A stretch of DNA of 8,148 nt from Acidobacteriota bacterium (GTDB taxonomy: Bacteria; Acidobacteriota; Terriglobia; Terriglobales; Acidobacteriaceae), in contig JAJXXG010001109.1 in assembly GCA_021781255.1 (NCBI GenBank), forward strand, positions 1-8,148, in the 5' to 3' direction. Below the pieces are notes generated by a model. It was not told the origin of the DNA. It did no database searches and worked only from the letters and a program-made list of their open reading frames with translations. This document shows, piece by piece, positions 1 through 6,029 of this stretch (positions are counted from its first letter, which is position 1; each line of letters starts with the position of its first letter). Both the position numbers and the translations under genes were made by a program.

Positions 1-1639
1 TGGTGTTCAGCACCATTTGACGGCCTGTGGTTTCCCCAACAGCCAAAAGAAGAGCGTGAAAATCCGGGTTGTCGTTGACTGAGACTGTCTGCAGGCGGGC
101 GGAGCCGTTGACATGCGTGATTGCCGGAAGGAGGGCGCGAACGTCCGGACGTACATCGACGACGCTGATCATATAGGGAAGCTCGGTGCCCGGTTCCACC
201 TCGAACCACCGATGCGCTTCCTCGACCGAGCAGGCGGGCGCAAAGGGACGGAAGGACTCGCGCTTCTTGACCATGGCATTGATGCGGTCGCGCATTTCCG
301 GTCGCCGAGGGTCGGCGAGGATGCTTCGATTGCCGAGTGCGCGCGGGCCGTATTCCATCCGCCCCCGGTACCATGCGATCACGCGTCCATCTGCGATGAG
401 GCGGGCTGCCGCCGCGCACGTTGCCTGAAGCGAATCGTGGCGCTGCCACTGAATTTTGCTGCGAAAGCGATGAAGCGCGGCCTCAATGTCACTTCTGTTA
501 TATCGGGGGCCAAAGAGCGGCGCGGGAAACCGGTGATTCGGAATCTTCTGTGCAAGCGAAGTGCGATAAAGAGCGGCTCCAAGAGCGGCGCCGTCATCGC
601 CGGCCACTGGTTGCACATAGACTTCGTCGAACAGGCCGGAGCGGTAGAGCTTGCCGTTTGCGGTGCAGTTTAGAGCGACCCCACCGGCCAGGGCGATTCG
701 GCGCAGCCCCGTCTTCTGGCCGAAGTGTTCGCACACGTGCATGACTGCTCGCTCGAGGCACTCCTGAAGCCCGGCAGCCACGTCTTCGTGAATGGAATTA
801 ACGGAGTGATTGCGGGGTCTGCGCGGGATCAGATGCTGGTCGAGCCAGGCGCGCGTTGCGAGGTAGTTTTCGCGCTCCTCGCGCGTGCGGTTCAGTTTGA
901 GGATTGGAATGCGGATGGAGCCGTCGTCGCGAAGCTCCACGGCCTCCTCAAAAAACTTCCGGAAGCGTTTTCGGTCGCCATAGGGCGCCAGGCCCATGAT
1001 CTTGTACTCATCTGAATTGAAGTCGAAGCCAAGATGCAGTGTAATCAGCGAATAGAAAATGCCGATGGAGTCATTTGCACTGACAGTGTGGAGCCTTTCC
1101 AACTCGCCGTCGTGAAAGTCGTAGACGCTGAGGCTTTCAGTTTCACCCATTGCGTCATTTACGACGACCAGGCATTCGTCCCAGCCGGAAGTGTAGGCAG
1201 CACTGGCGGCATGCGCCAGATGATGATTGACGCTGAATACCTTATCCAGGGGAAACCCCGGCAAGTCCCTTCGCACCTGAGCCAGCAGGGCCTCCCGGGA
1301 AAATACCTTCTGGTAAAGCTCGGTTGAGACCTCATCGTTTTGAAAGAGCGCGCGGCAGGGAGCGTAGTCGAATCCATGGGCAATTTCATCGATTTCAAAA
1401 AGCGAGATGCCTGCGTCAGCCAGGCAGAATCGAATTGCGTCGATGGGGAACTCGCCAGTGTGCTTCTTTCTTGTGAATCGCTCCTGTTCCGCAGCAGCGA
1501 TTAGTTTCCCGTCAACCACCAAGGCTGCCGCGGCATCCATTCCCTGCGCGATCCGATATTCGCGCTCGTCAAGTCCCGGCCACCTGGCCTGCTTGAAAGG
1601 CACAGAGTTTTCGAGCCCGCTTATCCCAATAACCTTCAC
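1..1639 (-). CDS. NodU/CmcH-family O-carbamoyltransferase (C-terminus cut by window edge)
   Basis: Enzymes of this family move a carbamoyl group from carbamoyl phosphate, via carbamoyl-AMP, to a hydroxyl of a sugar or natural product (NodU, CmcH, TobZ). The visible 546 residues show both family domains. The N-terminal Kae1-like half opens VKVIGISG, has the metal-binding NHHLAHA motif (HxxxH, His139 and His143) and DAMGE at 152-156, where relatives usually have DGxGE. The C-terminal half has AGGVALNCTANGKL (318-331), AGDDGAALGAAL (346-357), EYGPRALGNRSILADPR (429-445) and FRPFAPA (463-469). The reading frame runs off the left edge at VLNT, just where the family motif (V)LNTSFN begins, so some 30-60 residues are missing. 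I chose GTG at 1639 because AAGGGGG precedes it and the protein then starts exactly at the family N-terminus; ATG at 1672 would add 11 residues. The acceptor substrate is unknown; no glycan or antibiotic gene is visible beside it. Confidence 0.93.
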   Translation of the reverse strand, partial: MKVIGISGLENSVPFKQARWPGLDEREYRIAQGMDAAAALVVDGKLIAAAEQERFTRKKHTGEFPIDAIRFCLADAGISLFEIDEIAHGFDYAPCRALFQNDEVSTELYQKVFSREALLAQVRRDLPGFPLDKVFSVNHHLAHAASAAYTSGWDECLVVVNDAMGETESLSVYDFHDGELERLHTVSANDSIGIFYSLITLHLGFDFNSDEYKIMGLAPYGDRKRFRKFFEEAVELRDDGSIRIPILKLNRTREERENYLATRAWLDQHLIPRRPRNHSVNSIHEDVAAGLQECLERAVMHVCEHFGQKTGLRRIALAGGVALNCTANGKLYRSGLFDEVYVQPVAGDDGAALGAALYRTSLAQKIPNHRFPAPLFGPRYNRSDIEAALHRFRSKIQWQRHDSLQATCAAAARLIADGRVIAWYRGRMEYGPRALGNRSILADPRRPEMRDRINAMVKKRESFRPFAPACSVEEAHRWFEVEPGTELPYMISVVDVRPDVRALLPAITHVNGSARLQTVSVNDNPDFHALLLAVGETTGRQMVLNT

Positions 1640-1644
1640 AACCG

Positions 1645-1651
1645 CCCCCTT
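1645..1651 (-). promoter_or_regulatory. Ribosome binding site deciding the GTG start of the carbamoyltransferase
   Basis: On the minus strand AAGGGGG lies 5 bases before GTG at 1639. The upstream in-frame ATG at 1672 has only a GAGGG directly abutting it, which is too close to work well. This favours GTG. Confidence 0.7.
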
Positions 1652-1792
1652 CGATCGAAGAGCGTGAGGCATCCCTCAATCTGAAAGTGCCATGGTTCAG
1701 CGCACTTGCCTGCTGATCCAAAGCTGAGACTTCTCCATCGCCTTCCTCCGTGGGGTGCTTCGCACATACCAACCTGCACCTTAAGTCCAGGA

Positions 1793-1820
1793 GTTGGCAG
1801 TGATATATATCACAGTCAAC
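1793..1820. promoter_or_regulatory. 28 bp near-perfect palindrome, CRP/FNR-like operator candidate
   Basis: The central 14 bases, GTGATATATATCAC (1800-1813), are a perfect inverted repeat. The flanks GTTGGCA (1793-1799) and AGTCAAC (1814-1820) extend it, so 12 of 14 base pairs match across 28 bp. The core matches the CRP-type layout TGTGA-N6-TCACA except for the first base (A instead of T). It lies about 160 bp upstream of the carbamoyltransferase start, and both neighbouring genes point left, so that gene is the only obvious target. The regulator is not in the window. A CRP/FNR-superfamily protein is the natural guess; another dimeric repressor remains possible. Confidence 0.55.
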
Positions 1821-2028
1821 CCGGCTGCCCGCTGAGCAGCACAATGCATGCTCGGCCAAAATGCCCGGCCCGAAGACTCGCTAAACAGAGCGCGAGCCGA
1901 GGGTCGCAGGAGATGATCAAGACTGCCAGTATCCCTTGGACGAGCCAGATTGAAATTCGGGAGTATCGATTGAAACGATTGGCTGCGTTTTTTCTGGACC
2001 CGAGGGGCCGGGGCAGAGAGCCATGATG

Positions 2029-2060
2029 CCGGCGGATGACGAGCAGGCTTCGTCAGCCGG
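2029..2060 (-). terminator. Strong hairpin 31 bp after the NTF2-like gene, possible terminator without U-tract
   Basis: CCGGC (2029-2033) pairs with GCCGG (2056-2060), and TGACGA (2037-2042) pairs with TCGTCA (2050-2055). The result is an 11 bp stem with a 3-base bulge (2034-2036) and a 7-base loop. It follows the stop of the minus-strand gene at 2091. Neither strand has a T-run directly after it, so it is not a textbook intrinsic terminator. It could block 3' exonucleases or assist another kind of termination. Confidence 0.4.
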
Positions 2061-2090
2061 ATATTGGGGTTGCGGGTTGGCAGATTCGGC

Positions 2091-2729
2091 TTAGCCCAAA
2101 GGATTTGTGATGCGTCGAAACACCAGCCGAGCGAGTTGGAGATACGTCTTCGGGCGGAGGAGATCTGCGGCGCCAGGGCCGCGGTCATCCCATTGAAAAT
2201 GCACTTCCTGGAAGAGCCAATCGTTTCCCTGGCGCGTGAGTATCGCCGAAAAGCGCACTGGGCGTTGCCCTCCATTGAAGTGCACGTCTCCGTAACTTGT
2301 CATCCAGGCGACATCCCCAGATGAGCAAATGATGGGATCGTCCGCTGCCAACCGGAGATCTCCCCAACGCTGCCAGTCTGTGCGGATGAACTCAGCGGCC
2401 GCAGGATAGCCGCGCACCCACTCGCCGACATCGGTCCCCAGAATCAGGAGATCGTCGTTCTTTGCAAAGAGACGGCTCATGAACGAGTCCAGGCCTTTCG
2501 GATCGCGCTTGATATATCCATCCTGGAAGGCCCTCAATGCAGTCAGCACTCCCGCACGCACCGCGGGCGGCGCGTCCCCCGCGTCCTGCAAATATAGCTT
2601 GCGGGCCTCGTTAGAAGGAGAGCTCCGCAGGTGCAAGGACGAGATAAAGCCGGTTGCAAAGCCGCCAGACAAGAGAAGAACAGCCGCCACGGCAAAGAGC
2701 AGAGTTTTGCGGTTCAATTTCAATTTCAC
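2091..2729 (-). CDS. Membrane-anchored NTF2/SnoaL-like protein
   Basis: The 212-residue product begins with basic residues (KLKLNRK) and one hydrophobic segment at about 9-30 (LLFAVAAVLLLSGGFATGF), an uncleaved anchor or signal peptide. A linker leads to a domain at about 55-182 with the pattern of SnoaL-like/NTF2-like folds: an opening helix (VLTALRAFQDGYIKRDPKGL), a short LILGTD strand, a helix ending in W119 and W122, then the strands DVAWMTSYGDVHF, PVRFSAILTRQGNDWLFQEVHFQW. Members may be enzymes, immunity or binding proteins, so no reaction can be assigned. The start is GTG at 2729, preceded by AGGGG at 9 bases. The open frame continues upstream to 3179, but that part overlaps the divergent hydrolase gene and has no protein character. 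No operon partner is adjacent on the same strand: the carbamoyltransferase lies more than 450 bp downstream with a hairpin between. Confidence 0.72.
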   Translation of the reverse strand: MKLKLNRKTLLFAVAAVLLLSGGFATGFISSLHLRSSPSNEARKLYLQDAGDAPPAVRAGVLTALRAFQDGYIKRDPKGLDSFMSRLFAKNDDLLILGTDVGEWVRGYPAAAEFIRTDWQRWGDLRLAADDPIICSSGDVAWMTSYGDVHFNGGQRPVRFSAILTRQGNDWLFQEVHFQWDDRGPGAADLLRPKTYLQLARLVFRRITNPLG

Positions 2730-2982
2730 CTTGTCTTTCCCCTGAAGGTAACTTCCATCCTGGAACGGATTCGCTGGAATTGTACCCTCTCCGGTTGTGG
2801 TGCAGGATAGACTCACTTTTGGTGTACTATTTCTGGCGGGTCCACCTGGCGCGTTGCTTTGGGGGCTCTGCTGAACGCCTGCGAACTGTGGGTGGCCAAG
2901 GTGAGCGGCGCAGGAACGGCAGGTCGAGCGATCTGTATCTTTCGCCAGTGACTTCTGCGCACGTGAGGCGTCGCATGAAGAA
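2730..2982. other. Divergent intergenic region between the NTF2-like gene and the hydrolase pair
   Basis: This 253 bp must hold promoters for both directions. Only weak candidates are visible: TACTAT at about 2824-2829 on the plus strand, and TACAAT reading on the minus strand near 2775-2785. Neither has a good -35 box at 16-18 bp. No clear operator palindrome was found. Confidence 0.35.
2739..2743 (-). promoter_or_regulatory. Ribosome binding site for the GTG start at 2729
   Basis: Minus-strand AGGGG sits 9 bases before GTG. The next codons contain two TTGs within an AAATTG tandem repeat, but these would be too far from the site, so GTG is the best start. Confidence 0.5.
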
Positions 2983-3714
2983 ATGAGTAGCCGGTCCAAG
3001 ACGTTGCAATGGGCGGTGGTGGTTGCGGTTGTGTGCTGTCCGGTGCTGAGGGCACAGAAGCGCTCTGACCTGGAGACGCCCACGCCTCTTCCGGCTGGTT
3101 CGACACTCGTGATCGGATTTCTTGGTGGAGTTGATCGCTGGAACGATGCGCACAAGACTGTCCGCCAGCTTACGCTCAAGCTGCGCGAAGCACCCGGCGT
3201 TTATGCCGAATCCATATCAAACCGGAACCGCAAGCTCGCTCTCCAACTGATTCGCAGAGCACTGGACACAAATCGAAACGGGCATCTTGATCTTGAGGAG
3301 CGCGCCCATGCGCGGGTCATCTTGTTTGGGCAGAGTTGGGGCGGCGCCGCAGCAGTGACCACGGCGCGCGATCTGAATCAGCTTGGAGTGCCCGTGCTGT
3401 TGACTGTGCAGGTGGACAGTGTGGGTCTTCACGATCAGGTGATTCCAGCCAACGTGCTGGAGGCTGCGAATTTCTACCAGCAGGACCCGCTGACGGTTCG
3501 GGGAGAAAGAGAGATTCGCGCCGCTGATCCCGCAAGGACACGTATTTTGTGCAACGTCCGTGTTTCGTACCGGCATCATTGGGTGGACACCTCCAATGCT
3601 TCATGGTTCAGACGCAGGTTCGGCGGAAGCCACGTGAAGATGGAACAGGACCCAGCCGTCTGGAGCCGGGTGGAGCAATATATTGACGATGCGATAGGGA
3701 GGAAAACACGATGA
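2983..3714 (+). CDS. Secreted alpha/beta hydrolase (lipase/esterase-like) with an EF-hand-like loop
   Basis: The 243-residue protein begins with a signal peptide (MSSRSK, hydrophobic 9-22, likely cleavage after LRA at 24). A strand TLVIGFLGG (41-49) fits the oxyanion-loop region of alpha/beta hydrolases. LFGQSWGG (114-121) is the GxSxG nucleophile elbow with Ser118. Asp145 in QVDSVG and His217 in GSHVKME are the likely rest of the triad, assigned by order and motif. Just before the nucleophile strand lies DTNRNGHLDLEE (95-106), which fits a 12-residue EF-hand calcium loop (D1, N3, N5, G6, L8, D9, E12). The natural substrate is unknown; secreted lipase, esterase or thioesterase are all possible. 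The ribosome binding site is weak (GAAGAA abutting the ATG). The stop overlaps the next gene by ATGA, so the two are co-expressed. Confidence 0.82.
   Translation: MSSRSKTLQWAVVVAVVCCPVLRAQKRSDLETPTPLPAGSTLVIGFLGGVDRWNDAHKTVRQLTLKLREAPGVYAESISNRNRKLALQLIRRALDTNRNGHLDLEERAHARVILFGQSWGGAAAVTTARDLNQLGVPVLLTVQVDSVGLHDQVIPANVLEAANFYQQDPLTVRGEREIRAADPARTRILCNVRVSYRHHWVDTSNASWFRRRFGGSHVKMEQDPAVWSRVEQYIDDAIGRKTR
3696..3702 (+). promoter_or_regulatory. Ribosome binding site inside the upstream gene, for the coupled downstream hydrolase
   Basis: AGGGAGG lies 8 bases before ATG at 3711, within the last codons of the preceding gene. With the ATGA stop/start overlap it marks translational coupling. Confidence 0.8.
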
Positions 3715-5702
3715 TCCGGAAGGTCCTCCTCTGCCTGATGCTCGTGACGCCTGTTTGGGCGCAAACCCGTTCGCTGGATATGCAGCCGGGAGGTGGATGG
3801 GTGGATACAGGTTTGGATTTCAAAGCTGGAGATACGGTGCAGATCAGCGCGACCGGAGAGTTGCAATATTCCGACGCGCGCCAGTCCAACGGACCGGAAG
3901 GCCTGCCACGCGGCTTTGCGGACTTGTTGCGCATCCTGCAGTTCAATCAGGCGGGGCGCGGCGCATTGATTGGGCGAATCGGTTCGAGCGATGCTGACCA
4001 GCCATTCCTCGCGGGTGCAATGTATCAAAGCCCTGCGCGCATTGCCGGGCGGCTTTTCGTCACCATCAATCAGTCATCGATGGACCGCGCCACGGGCTCA
4101 TACCACGTGACCATCAAGCGCGCCGCGGCTCCGGCGTCCCGGAAGGTGACGCCGTCGATGGCCAAGGCAGAGGTGAGTGTGCCGGCGTTTCCGCAAAGCA
4201 TGATCGACTCGATTCCCAGGCGGGTCAGCGATCCGGCAGGCGCGCCGGGCGACCGGGTGAATTTCATCCTGATCGGATCGCAGGATCAGGTGCAGGCTGC
4301 GCTCAAGGCGGCGGGGTGGGTGGTGGTGGATCGCACCGACAAGGATGCGATTCTGCGCGGCATATTGGCCTCGCTATCGAAGGAAGCTTACGTGACCATG
4401 CCGATGAGCGAACTGCGCCTGTTTGGGCGGGTGCAGGATTTTGGGTACGCGCAGGCCGATCCGGTGCGGGTGGTTGCATCGCGCAATCATTTTCGGCTGT
4501 GGAAAGCGCCGTTTGACCTGGATGGGCAGACCGTGTGGGCGGGAGCGGGCACGCACGATATTGGATTTGAGCGCGACCAGCGCAACAACGGCATCACGCA
4601 CAAAATCGACCCCAACACGGATGAGGAGCGGGACTTCATTCGCGACAGCCTTGTTCAGACGGGCATGGTGATCAAGACGGCATACATCACTCCAACGGAC
4701 CCGGTGTTGCAGGCGCGTACCGCAACAGGAGGGGAATTCCATTCCGACGGGCGCACTTTGCTGGTCTATCTGGCAGGCGCAACGAATGATTCTTCGATTG
4801 CGTTTGGCGATCTATTTTGCTCGGTTCTGAAGCAGAAGAATCCCGGCGGAGGCGATTGGGGGCCATGCGCGCGCTATATCGATCCGGCAGGGAAGGACGA
4901 CGTGAACCTGGGGCCGCTCTCCACTCAGTATCGGGTGCTCATCGTGCCGGGCATCATGAGTTCATGCGTGCCCGATACGCCAGCTTTTCAGGAAGGGCAG
5001 GAGGCGCTGAAGAAACAGTACGGGTTGGATGTTGCTTTGCTGACGGTCCCCAACGACTCAAGTGAGTCCAATGCAAAAGTCATTGCAAAGTATTTGCGCG
5101 ATCACAAGTCAAGCGACGGGAAGAAGTACATTCTTATCGGCTACAGCAAAGGCGCGCCCGATATTCAGGTTGCTCTGGCAAATGAGGCGAGCGTTGCCGG
5201 GCAGGTGGCGGCATTCATCACGGTTGCCGGCGCCTCGGGCGGATCGCCGGTGGCAGACATGCTGCCCGCGGTTGCAGACAAGTACATGCGGCTCAATCCA
5301 ATCAAGAGCTGCCAGGGCGATCTATCCACGGGCTTCAAAAGCCTGAAGCGCGAGACCCGCCAGGCATTTCTTGCGGCCCATCCCAATCCTGCTGTGCCAA
5401 CGTATTCACTAATTGCGAAGGCGGACCAGGGCACAGTATCGAAGGCGCTACTGCAATCATGGCGCGCGCTTCAAGTTTATGGAACGGATGAGGATGGCCA
5501 ACTGCTGAGGGATGACGCCATCGTGCCGGGCGCGAAGTATCTGGGCGCGGCGCTCGCAGATCACTTTGCGGTCGCATTGCCCTTCGACAAGTCAACGGAT
5601 GCAACGATCCGGTCGGGAATGGACAAGAGCACTTTCCCCCGCGCGGCGCTACTGGAATCTTTGATTCGCTATGTGACGGCGGATTTGGAGAAGCAAAAGT
5701 AG
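3711..5702 (+). CDS. Secreted three-part protein: LecA-like domain, LssY_C domain, alpha/beta hydrolase
   Basis: The 663-residue product starts with a signal peptide (residues 1-17, cleavage VWA|Q). Residues about 19-138 resemble the PA-IL/LecA beta-sandwich: GDTVQISATGELQY, GALIGRIGSS, PFLAG, GRLFVTINQ and GSYHVTI follow its order. By eye, LecA's calcium ligands are not kept (Asp100 aligns with Gln121), so sugar binding is doubtful. Residues about 160-325 match the LssY_C domain: DRVNFILIGS, AAGW, YVTMPMSELRLFGRVQDFGYAQ, SRNHFRLWKAPF, TVWAGAGTHDIGFE, THKID, DEERDFI. Residues about 405-660 form an alpha/beta hydrolase: YRVLIVPGIMSSC, the nucleophile elbow GYSKG (477-481, Ser479), an acid probably at Asp601/602, and His618 in ADHFA. 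LssY_C has no settled function and is usually seen on membrane phosphatase-type proteins. The ATGA overlap and strong ribosome binding site tie it to the hydrolase upstream. The substrate is unknown; an exported esterase or lipase acting on a surface or extracellular compound is the likely class. Confidence 0.85.
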   Translation: MIRKVLLCLMLVTPVWAQTRSLDMQPGGGWVDTGLDFKAGDTVQISATGELQYSDARQSNGPEGLPRGFADLLRILQFNQAGRGALIGRIGSSDADQPFLAGAMYQSPARIAGRLFVTINQSSMDRATGSYHVTIKRAAAPASRKVTPSMAKAEVSVPAFPQSMIDSIPRRVSDPAGAPGDRVNFILIGSQDQVQAALKAAGWVVVDRTDKDAILRGILASLSKEAYVTMPMSELRLFGRVQDFGYAQADPVRVVASRNHFRLWKAPFDLDGQTVWAGAGTHDIGFERDQRNNGITHKIDPNTDEERDFIRDSLVQTGMVIKTAYITPTDPVLQARTATGGEFHSDGRTLLVYLAGATNDSSIAFGDLFCSVLKQKNPGGGDWGPCARYIDPAGKDDVNLGPLSTQYRVLIVPGIMSSCVPDTPAFQEGQEALKKQYGLDVALLTVPNDSSESNAKVIAKYLRDHKSSDGKKYILIGYSKGAPDIQVALANEASVAGQVAAFITVAGASGGSPVADMLPAVADKYMRLNPIKSCQGDLSTGFKSLKRETRQAFLAAHPNPAVPTYSLIAKADQGTVSKALLQSWRALQVYGTDEDGQLLRDDAIVPGAKYLGAALADHFAVALPFDKSTDATIRSGMDKSTFPRAALLESLIRYVTADLEKQK

Positions 5703-5703
5703 G

Positions 5704-5719
5704 GTCGGATTTCCCCGAC
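5704..5719 (+). terminator. Weak hairpin right after the hydrolase pair, possible terminator
   Basis: GTCGG (5704-5708) pairs with CCGAC (5715-5719) around a 6-base loop, beginning 2 bases after the stop codon. The nearest T-run (CTTTTCT) is about 12 bases further on, so this is only a weak candidate. Confidence 0.25.
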
Positions 5720-6017
5720 GACTTGCGCTAGCTTTTCTCATGCCAACGGATGCAAGAGGCGCCTGCAGGCATTCGAGTGTTGCAAGCCCCGGCGCAATTC
5801 TAGACCACGAATCGGCGCTTGAAGGCAGAATCGTCGCGCAGCTCGCATGCCGCAGAGTTGCCATCCATGCCGAATTCGAATGGACATGCAGGCGGAATGT
5901 TATTGTGGCCGTTCATGTCCGGCTCGGCAAGAATTGCACTTTTGAGCAACGGCTGCAGGGAATCAGATTAAGCTTGAAAAAGCCCGTCTTGCAACCGAAC
6001 TCTTGTGCAGATGGATC

Positions 6018-6024
6018 GAGGTGA
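6018..6024 (+). promoter_or_regulatory. Ribosome binding site deciding the TTG start of the GH105 gene
   Basis: GAGGTGA lies 5 bases before TTG at 6030. The first in-frame ATG is about 80 codons later, inside the conserved domain, so a non-ATG start is required. Confidence 0.75.
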
Positions 6025-6029
6025 CCTGA

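Larger units (their letters stand above)
1640..2090. other. Non-coding gap of about 450 bp between two minus-strand genes
   Basis: This stretch is the upstream region of the carbamoyltransferase gene and the downstream region of the NTF2-like gene. Open frames exist on both strands (for example plus 1706-2026 and minus 1781-2275), but their translations show no recognisable domain. They are rich in Arg, Pro, Ser and Cys, as expected for chance frames in GC-rich DNA. The supported contents are a palindromic operator candidate at 1793-1820 and a hairpin at 2029-2060. I could not identify a convincing -35/-10 pair on the minus strand; TTGACT overlaps the right arm of the palindrome (1814-1819) but has no good -10 partner at 16-18 bp. 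Confidence 0.6.
5703..6029. other. Intergenic region of 327 bp upstream of the GH105 gene
   Basis: It separates the hydrolase pair from the pectin genes and should hold the GH105 promoter. Open frames on both strands (plus 5740-6024, minus 5649-5864) have no recognisable domain. Short palindromes are present, GCCTGCAGGC (5761-5770) and CGAATTCG (near 5873-5880), but neither is long enough to call an operator. The best sigma70-like reading, TTGAGC with GATTAA 18 bp on (about 5943-5972), is poor. No gene is supported here. Confidence 0.5.

Noticed and set aside
113..673. 186-residue plus-strand open frame, with further plus-strand frames up to 1667
   Set aside because: These are antisense shadows of the carbamoyltransferase, whose minus-strand frame has continuous family motifs from 1639 to the left edge.
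1706..2026. 106-residue plus-strand open frame in the gap
   Set aside because: There is no ribosome binding site of note, no domain, and its composition fits a chance frame in GC-rich DNA.
1781..2275. 164-residue minus-strand open frame in the gap and across the end of the NTF2-like gene
   Set aside because: It overlaps a supported gene in another frame, has no recognisable domain, and contains the palindrome at 1793-1820.
2730..3179. N-terminal extension of the NTF2-like frame to a 362-residue protein
   Set aside because: The extra 150 residues overlap the divergent hydrolase gene, have low-complexity Ser/Thr/Arg/Pro character, and precede a well-placed GTG start and membrane segment.
5761..5770. 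GCCTGCAGGC palindrome
   Set aside because: Ten-base palindromes like this occur often in GC-rich DNA, and nothing around it extends the symmetry.
5740..6024. 94-residue plus-strand open frame upstream of the GH105 gene
   Set aside because: Its translation resembles no family I know and there is no clear ribosome binding site; it fills the region where the GH105 promoter is expected.
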